Source of the DNA: Streptomyces griseus
Lineage (GTDB): Bacteria > Bacteroidota > Bacteroidia > Chitinophagales > Chitinophagaceae
NCBI GenBank assembly: GCA_943323705.2
Contig: CALPIT020000115.1
Location: 1 to 7,986 of the forward strand
DNA: 7,986 nt
Direction of reading: 5' to 3'
Part shown: piece after piece, positions 1 to 6,427 of the stretch
How positions within the stretch are numbered: position 1 is the first letter of the stretch
Layout: each line of letters begins with the position of its first letter
Made by a program: the position numbers and the translations under genes
Notes under the pieces: model-generated
Told to the model about the DNA's origin: nothing
Database searches by the model: none
What the model saw: the letters and a program-made list of their open reading frames with translations, nothing else

Positions 1-1139
1 GGAAAACACTGGGCTCGCAGGTTAAGAATGTTTCTTCAAGATATTCTGCCGTTAATTATGGCGGACATAAAGTAATGGGTTTTAATAATATTGAGTTAAT
101 CAGTGATCGTCCATTAGACATTAATCTCAAAGAAATTGTTGAGTGTATCAAATTATTCCCCGACAGGGCAATGATTGTTTCTTTAATGGCGGATAACGAT
201 AAAAAAAGCTGGCATGAATTAATTAAAAAAGTGGAAGATACCGGTGCTCATGGATTGGAGTTGAATTTCGGTTGCCCTCATGGAATGACAGAAAGAGGTA
301 TGGGTGCTGCAGTTGGACAAGATCCTGAAATTGCCAGAATGGTAGTGGAATGGGTAATGGAAAAAGCCACTATTCCTGTTATTACGAAACTGACTCCTAA
401 TGTACATTCCGTTGTTCCCACAGGTAGTGCGGTTGTTGAAGCAGGTACGAATGCACTGTCTTTGATTAATACCATACAATCTGTTACTGGTGTCGATTTG
501 GATACATTGGTTCCCAATCCATATGTGGCCGGTAAAAGTGTATTTGGTGGCTATTGTGGACCAGCTGTAAAGCCAATCGCTTTGAAATTCTTAACTACCA
601 TTGCTCAAAATGAAAAAACGAAACATGTTCCTGTTTCGGGTATAGGTGGCGTTAGTACTTGGAAAGATGCTGTTGAATTTATGTTGCTCGGTGCCAGTAA
701 TGTACAGGTTTGTACTGCAGCGATGAAACACGGTTTCAGAATTGTGGAAGATATGATCGAAGGATTAAACAACTGGATGGATGAAAAAGGTTTTAATACA
801 TTAGAAGACTTTATTGGTAAGTCTGTAGATAATATTGTTCATTGGGAAGATCTGGATATCAACTATCATCATGTTGCTAAAATCAATCAGGACAAGTGCA
901 TCCATTGCGGGTTGTGTTATATTGCCTGCGAAGACACATCGCATCAGGCTATTGATTTAGCAAAGGGACAGCCTTATAATACTTATTCAATAAAGGACGA
1001 AGAATGTGTGGGCTGTAATTTATGTCAACTAGTTTGTCCGGTTGATAGTTGCATTACCATGGAAGAGCATCGTGTTGGTCCGGAATACATCAATTGGATT
1101 GAATATCAAAAAAGAGGGTTGCCGCTGAATGATCATTAA
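1..1139 (+). CDS. preA: NAD-dependent dihydropyrimidine dehydrogenase subunit PreA (5' truncated)
   Basis: This is the FMN and iron-sulfur subunit that, with the flavoprotein PreT, reduces uracil and thymine to their 5,6-dihydro forms in the cytoplasm, the first step of reductive pyrimidine breakdown. The frame is open to the window edge and reads KTLGSQVKNVSSRY before the Met at 75, matching the family N-terminus, so 75 is not the true start. About 378 residues are visible; E. coli PreA has about 411, so roughly 30 are missing. Counting from the Met at 75, the TIM-barrel carries NIELISDR (5-12) and ELNFGCPHG (62-70). Its Asn and Cys67 align with pig enzyme Asn668 and catalytic Cys671. GGYCGPAVKPIAL and GIGGV follow as flavin/phosphate-binding segments. 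The C-terminus has two 4Fe-4S motifs, CIHCGLCYIAC (897-929) and CVGCNLCQLVC (1005-1037). preT is expected upstream, outside the window. The family call is very secure; the pathway direction is from family knowledge. Confidence 0.95.
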   Translation, partial: KTLGSQVKNVSSRYSAVNYGGHKVMGFNNIELISDRPLDINLKEIVECIKLFPDRAMIVSLMADNDKKSWHELIKKVEDTGAHGLELNFGCPHGMTERGMGAAVGQDPEIARMVVEWVMEKATIPVITKLTPNVHSVVPTGSAVVEAGTNALSLINTIQSVTGVDLDTLVPNPYVAGKSVFGGYCGPAVKPIALKFLTTIAQNEKTKHVPVSGIGGVSTWKDAVEFMLLGASNVQVCTAAMKHGFRIVEDMIEGLNNWMDEKGFNTLEDFIGKSVDNIVHWEDLDINYHHVAKINQDKCIHCGLCYIACEDTSHQAIDLAKGQPYNTYSIKDEECVGCNLCQLVCPVDSCITMEEHRVGPEYINWIEYQKRGLPLNDH

Positions 1140-1160
1140 TAACAATTAAAACAATTTCTT

Positions 1161-2396
1161 TTGAAAATAAATAGCAATAGGCTTCAACAACATTTTGAAG
1201 CCATGAGTGAAATTGGAAAATTAGGTGAAACCGGAACATGTCGTCCTGCTCACTCTGCATTGGAAAAACAAGCATTTCACTTGGCTTCATCTTGGATGCA
1301 TGATGCAGGAATGACCACACGAATTGATCATTTCGGAAATCTTATTGGACGACTTCAAGGTAAAAAAGCTGAATTGCCTGTATTAATGATGGGCTCTCAT
1401 TTGGATTCTCAACCTTACGGTGGAAGATTTGATGGTGTTGCAGGTGTGTTGTGCGCGATTGAAGTGGCAATGACCATGAAAGAAAATGGTATTATTCCAG
1501 ATCGATCTGTCGAAATTATTTCATTTGCTGATGAAGAAGGATGGCGATTTAATAAAGGACTTTTTGGTTCGAAAGGTATCTTAGGCAAACTAGAAGATGG
1601 AGATGTGGAAAGGAAAGATAAGGATGGAATTTCAAGAGCAGAGGCATTAAAAGATTTCGGCTGTGATATCACAAAATTCAAAGAATCAGAATATAAAGAA
1701 GGTAGCATTTTTTGCTTTCTTGAATTGCATATTGAACAAGGTCCGGTTTTAGATTTGGCAAAAAAACCAATTGGCATTGTAACAGGAATATCAGGTCCAT
1801 TGTGGCTAACAGTAACGCTTAAGGGCTTGGCCGGTCACACAGGTTCTGTTCCAATGCCATTACGCAATGACGCATTATTGGGTGCTGCAGAGATTGTTGT
1901 TGCACTAAATAAAATTGCCACACAGGTTCCGGGTGATCCAACAGTTGGAACAGTTGCCACCATGAATGTGTTCCCTGCCAGCCGAAACATTATCGCTGAA
2001 CAGGTTGAATTTACTGTTGATTTAAGAGATATTGATTTGGAAAGAAGAAACAAATATGAGAAACAATTGATGGACTCCATTCAAAATACTTGTAGCAAGC
2101 ATGGATTAACTTTCACCGTTAGAGAAGATACAAATAGTGAACCACGCTATTGTGCAAACTGGATAAAAGATATCATTAGAACTAATTGTGAAAAGCTTTC
2201 ATTAGATGCCCCAGAATTAATGAGTGGTCCATTTCATGACGCCTTGACCATGTCTTATGCCTGCGATTATGGTATGATTTTCATTCGTTGTAAAGATGGT
2301 ATCAGCCACAATCCTTTGGAATATTCATCTTATCAGGATTTGGCTTTGGGTGCCGAAGTGTTGTATGGTACGGTATCAGATATTTTATCAAAGTAG
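1161..2396 (+). CDS. M20-family Zn-dependent amidohydrolase, probable beta-ureidopropionase (N-carbamoyl-beta-alanine amidohydrolase)
   Basis: This 411-residue protein is a full-length member of the hydantoinase/carbamoylase branch of peptidase family M20, which includes beta-ureidopropionase, L-N-carbamoylase and allantoate amidohydrolase. Two-metal ligands are visible: H80 in GSHLDSQ, bridging D91 in GRFDG, E125/E126 in ADEEG, H190 in ELHIEQG and H383 in ISHNPLE. The lid domain has GHTGSVPMPLRNDAL (225-239), whose Arg usually binds the substrate carboxylate. The start is TTG at 1161: TAA at 1140 blocks any earlier start, and the next ATG (1203) would remove the family's N-terminal NSNRL segment. 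The gene lies 21 bases after preA with no terminator or promoter box between, so co-transcription is likely. That context favours hydrolysis of N-carbamoyl-beta-alanine to beta-alanine, CO2 and ammonia. Allantoate amidohydrolase remains possible because GHxGxVPM also occurs there. The family is certain; the substrate is inferred. Residues near the active site (GPFHDA, FIRCKDG) differ from the common GAGHDA and FVPS forms. Confidence 0.87.
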   Translation: MKINSNRLQQHFEAMSEIGKLGETGTCRPAHSALEKQAFHLASSWMHDAGMTTRIDHFGNLIGRLQGKKAELPVLMMGSHLDSQPYGGRFDGVAGVLCAIEVAMTMKENGIIPDRSVEIISFADEEGWRFNKGLFGSKGILGKLEDGDVERKDKDGISRAEALKDFGCDITKFKESEYKEGSIFCFLELHIEQGPVLDLAKKPIGIVTGISGPLWLTVTLKGLAGHTGSVPMPLRNDALLGAAEIVVALNKIATQVPGDPTVGTVATMNVFPASRNIIAEQVEFTVDLRDIDLERRNKYEKQLMDSIQNTCSKHGLTFTVREDTNSEPRYCANWIKDIIRTNCEKLSLDAPELMSGPFHDALTMSYACDYGMIFIRCKDGISHNPLEYSSYQDLALGAEVLYGTVSDILSK

Positions 2397-2397
2397 T

Positions 2398-2430
2398 ACA
2401 ATTGTTTATTTATCTAAATGCAATTGTTTT
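2398..2430 (+). terminator. weak AT-rich hairpin, possible terminator of the preA-hydrolase unit
   Basis: ACAATTG (2398-2404) is repeated inverted as CAATTGT (2421-2427), two bases after the hydrolase stop, and is followed by a short T run (2427-2430). The stem is 7 bp with only two G-C pairs and a 16-base loop, and the T tract is short, so termination would be inefficient. Its position between a stop codon and a promoter-like box is the main support. Confidence 0.35.
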
Positions 2431-2454
2431 CGTTCAATTTAGCCTTATTCATGT

Positions 2455-2462
2455 TAGATTTG
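2455..2462 (+). promoter_or_regulatory. Bacteroidota -7 box (TAGATTTG) for the T9SS protein gene
   Basis: TAGATTTG is an exact match to TAnnTTTG, the -7 element used by the Bacteroidota primary sigma factor. A clear TTTG-type -33 element is absent at the usual distance; TTTCGTTC is the nearest T-rich stretch. Transcription would begin a few bases downstream, leaving a short leader before the ATG at 2482. It would also place the ATG at 2464 at or before the transcript start. Exact TAnnTTTG matches also occur by chance inside genes here, so position carries most of the weight. Confidence 0.5.
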
Positions 2463-2481
2463 TATGTTCGAAACTCAAAGC

Positions 2482-4380
2482 ATGTTGAAGCGCTGTCATT
2501 TATTTTTATTTATACCTGTTTGTATGTTGATTTTTCACACATTTCCTGTGATGGTCAACGCACAATGCAATGCGCCAATCAATTCATTTCCATACAATGA
2601 AGATTTTGAATTGAACAATGGCAATTGGACTAGAAGTTCTGCTGCTCATTGGGATTGGGGTGCTATTATACCAGGCGGAAAAACGATTATAACCGCTGCA
2701 GGACAAGGGCAAAAATGTTGGATAGTGGGTGGCTTCAGTGGTGCCAATTATAGCAGTGGCAATTCTTATCTGACCAGTCCTTGCTTTGATTTTTCGACAT
2801 TAGTCAATCCTGAAATCTCAATAAAAGTAATTTGGGAAAGCGAATTTAATTTTGATGGGGTGCATCTGGAATATTCAACAGACCAAGGTAATACATGGTT
2901 GGTATTGGGTTCACAAAACTCTAATGCAAATTGCGTGGGTCAAAACTGGTACAATACCAATTCAATAAGATTTTTAAATAACACACCTGCTTGGTCGGGA
3001 AGTGTGTTAACGGGTGGTGGAGGAAGTTGTGGTGCAGCAGGAGGAAGTGGTCAATGGCTTAATGCCAAACATAATCTTACTTCTCTTGCCGGATTGAATA
3101 AAGTTATATTCAGGTTTGCTTTTGGAGCAGGAACGATTTGTAACGCATACGAAGGATTGGCTATTGATGAAATATCCATTCGTGAGATTCCACCGGCAAC
3201 AGCCGACTTTACTTATACATGCAATGGCAACAATGCTGTTGGTTTTATCAATACACCCTCTTATTGTCAGACTTCATTTTCATGGAACTTTGGAGATCCT
3301 GCTTCAGGCACTTCAAATACGTCGAATTTGGAAAATCCTTTTCATGTATTTTCAGGTCCTGGAAATTTTACGGTAACACAAACTGTGAATTATTCTACAG
3401 GTCCATCTTTAATTAAGACAGCTGTTGTTTCTATATTGGGTGTTACTAATGTCATCAATCAATCTTTATTATGTAATGGAGATCAAAATGGTAGTATAAC
3501 CGCAACCGTTATTGGAGGCAATGGAAATTACAATTATACATGGAATACCAATCCTGTGCAACAATCACAATCTATTACCAATTTGCCTGCAGGTAATTAT
3601 TTGGTTACTGTTACATCAACAAATGCCTGTAAGGATACCGCTTCAATTACTTTGCTTAATCCGAGTCCAATTAACATTCAGGCTAATGTTACAGATGCCA
3701 CCTGCAACCTCAGCAATGGAAGTATTGCTGCAAGTGTAACAGGCGGTACGCCAACTTATGTTTATCAATGGAGTAACAATCAAAATACCAATACCATCAA
3801 CAATCTTGCGGCGGGTATTTATAGCTTACAAGTTACAGATGCAAACGGATGTGTTGCCAATTCTGCGGTATTGACGGTGGATAACAACATCGTACCTGCA
3901 ACTGTATTTCTTGGTAACGATACGACCATTTGCCCTGGCCAAAATGTTTTACTTTCACCCGGAAATTTCTCGGATTATTTGTGGCAAGATAATTCTACAG
4001 CACCTTCTTTTTTAGTTTCACAAACAGGATTGTATACCGTGGAAGTTACTAACAGCGCTGGTTGTAAAGCGACAGACCAGATTAATGTTTTAGTAGAATG
4101 CAAAGATGTTTATTTTCCTACTGTATTCACTCCCAATCGTGATAACTACAATGAAACATTTGGTCCGATTGGAGATGTAGCCTCCTTAAGCGAGTATTCT
4201 TTGTTCATCTATAATCGTTGGGGACAGTTGATTTTTACTAGTTACGATCCGTACAAAAAATGGGATGGAATGTATAAAGGAATGCAAGCCAATATGGAGA
4301 GTTTTGTATTCATTGCTGAATTCAAAAAGAATGGAAAAAAACTTCCACCTGTGAAAGGAACAATAACTATCATTCGCTAA
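2482..4380 (+). CDS. secreted multidomain T9SS cargo: MAM-like domain, PKD domain, SprB repeats, gliding-motility C-terminal domain
   Basis: This 632-residue protein is probably surface-exposed or released, and possibly an adhesin; its ligand is unknown. The start at 2482 gives a standard signal peptide, MLKRCHLFLF then a hydrophobic core, with cleavage near VNA|QC (about residue 27); the in-frame ATG at 2464 would add six residues ahead of it. Residues ~29-235 form a beta-rich MAM/jelly-roll-like region (YNEDFE, HLEYSTDQGNTW, a Gly-rich loop, LAIDEISI). Residues ~238-318 resemble a PKD domain (FSWNFGDP, NPFHVFSGPGNFTV). Two SprB-like repeats follow (~323-469), then an Ig-like segment (~475-540; TICPGQNVLLSPG, GLYTVEVTNSAGC). 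The last ~90 residues are a gliding-motility-associated (CHU_C, type B) sorting domain: FPTVFTPNRDNYNETF, LFIYNRWGQLIF, WDG, ending GTITIIR. By family knowledge, such domains direct T9SS export. The next gene begins 24 bases downstream with no visible terminator. Confidence 0.9.
   Translation: MLKRCHLFLFIPVCMLIFHTFPVMVNAQCNAPINSFPYNEDFELNNGNWTRSSAAHWDWGAIIPGGKTIITAAGQGQKCWIVGGFSGANYSSGNSYLTSPCFDFSTLVNPEISIKVIWESEFNFDGVHLEYSTDQGNTWLVLGSQNSNANCVGQNWYNTNSIRFLNNTPAWSGSVLTGGGGSCGAAGGSGQWLNAKHNLTSLAGLNKVIFRFAFGAGTICNAYEGLAIDEISIREIPPATADFTYTCNGNNAVGFINTPSYCQTSFSWNFGDPASGTSNTSNLENPFHVFSGPGNFTVTQTVNYSTGPSLIKTAVVSILGVTNVINQSLLCNGDQNGSITATVIGGNGNYNYTWNTNPVQQSQSITNLPAGNYLVTVTSTNACKDTASITLLNPSPINIQANVTDATCNLSNGSIAASVTGGTPTYVYQWSNNQNTNTINNLAAGIYSLQVTDANGCVANSAVLTVDNNIVPATVFLGNDTTICPGQNVLLSPGNFSDYLWQDNSTAPSFLVSQTGLYTVEVTNSAGCKATDQINVLVECKDVYFPTVFTPNRDNYNETFGPIGDVASLSEYSLFIYNRWGQLIFTSYDPYKKWDGMYKGMQANMESFVFIAEFKKNGKKLPPVKGTITIIR
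3448..3888 (+). repeat. two tandem SprB-type protein repeats
   Basis: Two units of about 72 residues (3448-3663 and 3673-3888) align along their length. Shared positions are a Cys near the start (LLCNGDQNGSI / ATCNLSNGSI), a Gly-Gly turn (TVIGGNGNYNYTW / SVTGGTPTYVYQW), an Ile-Asn-Leu-xAla-Gly-xTyr segment (ITNLPAGNY / INNLAAGIY) and a late Cys (STNACKD / DANGCVA). This is the pattern of SprB repeats in Bacteroidota surface adhesins. The paired Cys residues could form one disulfide per unit. The units differ substantially, so the duplication is old. Confidence 0.75.
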
Positions 4381-4404
4381 TTTTATTCTATAATTCAAAT
4401 ACGT

Positions 4405-5331
4405 ATGAGAATCTCTTTTTTCTTCTTGTTCTCTTTTTTTTCAATTATCAGTTTAGCTCAAAAACCTGTTGCCAGTTTGACCATTCTTTCTGAAAGAGGG
4501 GATAAGTTTTTCATGTATGTCAACGGACAGAAACTAAATTCAAAGCCGATGTCAAAAGTTAAACTGAAAAATTTGGATTATGTCTATTATGCTATTAAAG
4601 TGGAATATGATGATGCTAGCCATTATACTATTGAAAAAGATAAGTTTTTTGTTTGCAATAAAAAAGGGGAATTGCGCGACATGACCTATGAGTTGGTCAG
4701 AGAGGACAATGAAATGAAATTGAAATTTGTTTCAATGAAAATCCCAACAGATAATGCAAATACTTCAGAAGATTTTGCTTTTAATTTCAATGAAACTGCA
4801 AAAAAAAATGTCACTCAAAACAAAAGTGAAAAAGCTTCTATACATCAACCAAAAGAAGAAGTAGTAACCCAAAAAGAAAAGCCAAAAGATTCTCTAATAA
4901 TCAAAAAAGTGACAACTGAAACTCAGCAAAAAACTCCTGCGAAGGAAATAGTAATGGTGGAAAAAGATCCTATTGAAGGCAACAATTCAAACATTGTAAA
5001 TGCATTGGTATTGATGGAGCCTAAAAACTGGGTTTGTAGAAATGAATGGCCCATGCTCAAGTCTGAATATGAAAATAAATTAATTGAAATTAGTCAATTG
5101 AATACTGATGCGGAAAAAATAAAATTCAGTAAAGAGCTGGCTTCAAAAAATTGCCTCAAAACAGATCAGGTCATTGAAATGGCATCACTCATTAAAAATG
5201 AAAATGAAAGGCTTGATTTTGTTAAGTTTTCTTATTCTCATACTATTGATATTAAGAATTATTTGAAAGTAGAAAAGTTGTTCAACGATGAAAAAACCAA
5301 AAATTCTTTTCTATATTTCATTTCACATTAA
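4405..5331 (+). CDS. exported DUF4476 protein with Lys/Glu-rich linker (upstream paralogue)
   Basis: This 308-residue protein has no known biochemical function. A signal peptide (Phe-rich core, cleavage near SLA|QK at residue 18) predicts export to the periplasm or beyond. Residues ~23-111 form an N-terminal domain starting LTILSERGDKFFMYVNGQK. The linker (~112-205) is Lys/Glu/Thr-rich and probably disordered. The C-terminal ~95 residues resemble DUF4476: NEWPMLKSEYENKL, KNCLKTDQVIEMASL, ERLDFVKFSY and DIKNYLKVEKLF. Cys211 and Cys250 occupy the same places as two cysteines in the next gene, so they may pair. There is no T9SS C-terminal sorting domain. The gene starts 24 bases after the T9SS protein's stop, with no convincing TAnnTTTG box in the gap, so it is probably read from that gene's promoter. 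A run of nine A (4800-4808) lies in the linker. The domain call is confident; the role is unknown. Confidence 0.85.
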   Translation: MRISFFFLFSFFSIISLAQKPVASLTILSERGDKFFMYVNGQKLNSKPMSKVKLKNLDYVYYAIKVEYDDASHYTIEKDKFFVCNKKGELRDMTYELVREDNEMKLKFVSMKIPTDNANTSEDFAFNFNETAKKNVTQNKSEKASIHQPKEEVVTQKEKPKDSLIIKKVTTETQQKTPAKEIVMVEKDPIEGNNSNIVNALVLMEPKNWVCRNEWPMLKSEYENKLIEISQLNTDAEKIKFSKELASKNCLKTDQVIEMASLIKNENERLDFVKFSYSHTIDIKNYLKVEKLFNDEKTKNSFLYFISH

Positions 5332-5371
5332 TTATATCCTAAGCGTCGGGTTAAAAAGACCATAATTTTAA

Positions 5372-5379
5372 TACATTTG
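5372..5379 (+). promoter_or_regulatory. Bacteroidota -7 box (TACATTTG) for the second DUF4476 gene
   Basis: TACATTTG exactly matches TAnnTTTG and ends 22 bases before the ATG at 5402, the spacing expected for a short A-rich leader. GTTAAAA (5350-5356) lies about where a -33 element would be but matches TTTG poorly. The box suggests that the second DUF4476 gene can be transcribed independently of the first. The rest of the gap (5332-5401) shows no clear terminator. Confidence 0.5.
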
Positions 5380-5401
5380 TGAAATTTCAAAATTAAATTA
5401 A

Positions 5402-6364
5402 ATGAAAAAAATTTACTTATTAGCTGTAATCTTGCTTACTTCATTCTTTTCTGTACACGCTCAGCAATATGGAAACCTAACAGTCTTTTCAGAAGACGGA
5501 GATAAATTCTTTTTAATTTTAAATGGAGAGAAACAAAATGAAGAAGCTCAAACCAACATCAGAGTTGAGGAGTTGAATCAGCCTTATTACAGTGCGAGAA
5601 TCATTTTTGAAGATAAAACATTGGCGTCCATCACAAAAAACAACCTTATGATTGTTGATGCAGATGCGAAGTTCATGGACGTTACTTACAAAATCAAAAA
5701 AGATAAAAACAAAAAAGTTAAGTTGAATTATTATTCTATGATTCCGGTACAGCCTGATTTCATGCCACCTTCGGGTATGTATGTACGTCATTTTGGTCAA
5801 CCAGCTCCACAAACAATTGTTCAACAACCTATTCAAGTGCAACAAGGTGGAGGAAGACAAACTACAACAACGACCACTACTACCACTACTTCTAATAACA
5901 ACAACATCGGAGCGAGTTTAAATGTTCCAGGAATGAATGTAAATATTTCTATTTCAGATCCTGATATTAATGTGCAAGGATCAACAACTACAACTCATCA
6001 AACCACCACTACACATTCAGGAGGACAACAGCAACAACAACAGCAACAACCTCAATACACTGGAAACTGCAAAGGTTGGCCAATGGCAGCTGCTGATTTC
6101 AGTGCGGCAAAGAAAACTATTAATGAGTCTAGTTTCGATGATACGAAATTATCAACCGCGAAAACGATTGTTTCTTCGAATTGTCTAACCTGTGATCAAA
6201 TTGTACAAATCTGCAACTTATTTAGTTTTGAAGAAAACAAATTGGCATTTGCAAAATTTGCATTTAAATACACAACAGATCCAAAAAATTACTTTAAAGT
6301 AAACAATGTGTTTTCATTCTCTTCAAGCAAAGAAGAGTTGAATGAATTTATTCAGGGACAATAA
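5402..6364 (+). CDS. exported DUF4476 protein with poly-Thr and poly-Gln linker (downstream paralogue)
   Basis: This 320-residue protein has no known function and is the tandem paralogue of the gene before it. The signal peptide MKKIYLLAVILLTSFFSVHA is cleaved near A20|QQ. The N-terminal domain (~25-113) begins LTVFSEDGDKFFLILNGEK and aligns with the upstream protein. The linker (~114-220) is low complexity: PAPQTIVQQPIQVQQ, ten consecutive Thr (154-163), a NVPGMNVNISISDPDINV segment, two TTTTH units and eight consecutive Gln (209-216). The C-terminal DUF4476 domain (~223-318) is closer to what I expect of the family than its neighbour: FDDTKLSTAK, SSNCLTCDQIVQI, LFSFEENKLAFAKFAF, TTDPKNYFKVNNVFSF. 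Cys223 and Cys261 match cysteines in the paralogue; Cys264 and Cys271 are extra. The A-rich leader has no Shine-Dalgarno, and a -7 box lies at 5372. A strong terminator follows at 6380. It is probably periplasmic or surface-associated, without a T9SS sorting domain. Confidence 0.88.
   Translation: MKKIYLLAVILLTSFFSVHAQQYGNLTVFSEDGDKFFLILNGEKQNEEAQTNIRVEELNQPYYSARIIFEDKTLASITKNNLMIVDADAKFMDVTYKIKKDKNKKVKLNYYSMIPVQPDFMPPSGMYVRHFGQPAPQTIVQQPIQVQQGGGRQTTTTTTTTTTSNNNNIGASLNVPGMNVNISISDPDINVQGSTTTTHQTTTTHSGGQQQQQQQQPQYTGNCKGWPMAAADFSAAKKTINESSFDDTKLSTAKTIVSSNCLTCDQIVQICNLFSFEENKLAFAKFAFKYTTDPKNYFKVNNVFSFSSSKEELNEFIQGQ
5861..6049 (+). repeat. low-complexity coding tract (poly-Thr, TTTTH pair, poly-Gln)
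   Basis: Ten Thr codons run from 5861 to 5890 and eight Gln codons from 6026 to 6049, with two Thr4-His units between (residues 195-205 of the second DUF4476 protein). The Thr run uses all four ACN codons and the Gln run mixes CAA and CAG, so these are not perfect DNA microsatellites. The amino-acid run seems to be what is kept. The segment is probably a flexible linker between two folded domains. Confidence 0.75.
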
Positions 6365-6379
6365 CATGTTTAAACATAC

Positions 6380-6427
6380 AAGCCTTTTTTAATGCCTGTC
6401 AAATGGTATTGCAAAAGGCTTTTTTTT
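6380..6427 (+). terminator. intrinsic terminator after the second DUF4476 gene
   Basis: AAGCCTTTT (6380-6388) pairs perfectly with AAAAGGCTT (6413-6421), a 9-bp outer stem followed by a T tract (6420-6427). Inside it, AATGCC (6391-6396) pairs with GGTATT (6405-6410) through six pairs, one of them G-U, closing a TGTCAAAT loop. The hairpin starts 16 bases after the stop codon at 6364. This is the clearest terminator in the window and separates the DUF4476 gene from uvrA. Confidence 0.85.

Noticed and set aside
75..77. ATG as the start of preA
   Set aside because: The frame is open upstream to the window edge, and the upstream residues (NVSSRY and flanks) match the family, so this is an internal Met.
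1750..1757. TAGATTTG inside the hydrolase gene as a promoter
   Set aside because: It is far from any start codon on the + strand. A six-fixed-base motif of A, T and G occurs by chance several times in AT-rich DNA of this length.
2464..2466. ATG at 2464 as the start of the T9SS protein
   Set aside because: It lies one base after the -7 box, probably ahead of or at the transcript start. It also adds an acidic-polar segment before a signal peptide that begins properly at 2482.
2418..2600. Small 60-codon reading frame overlapping the T9SS gene start
   Set aside because: It runs through the promoter box and signal-peptide region in another frame and shows no recognisable motif, so it is best explained as a chance frame.
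3116..3739. Several + strand frames inside the T9SS gene
   Set aside because: They are out-of-frame readings of a gene with clear domain structure and have no start context or motif of their own.
3448..3888. CRISPR array or DNA satellite
   Set aside because: The repetition is at protein level only (SprB-type units). The DNA units differ greatly, with no identical repeats or spacers.
5381..5388. GAAATTTC palindrome before the second DUF4476 gene as an operator
   Set aside because: It is an 8-base AT-rich palindrome with no second copy or known regulator match, expected by chance in this composition.
5519..5860. 113-codon minus-strand frame opposite the second DUF4476 gene
   Set aside because: It is antisense to well-supported coding sequence, with no promoter, recognisable domain or independent support.
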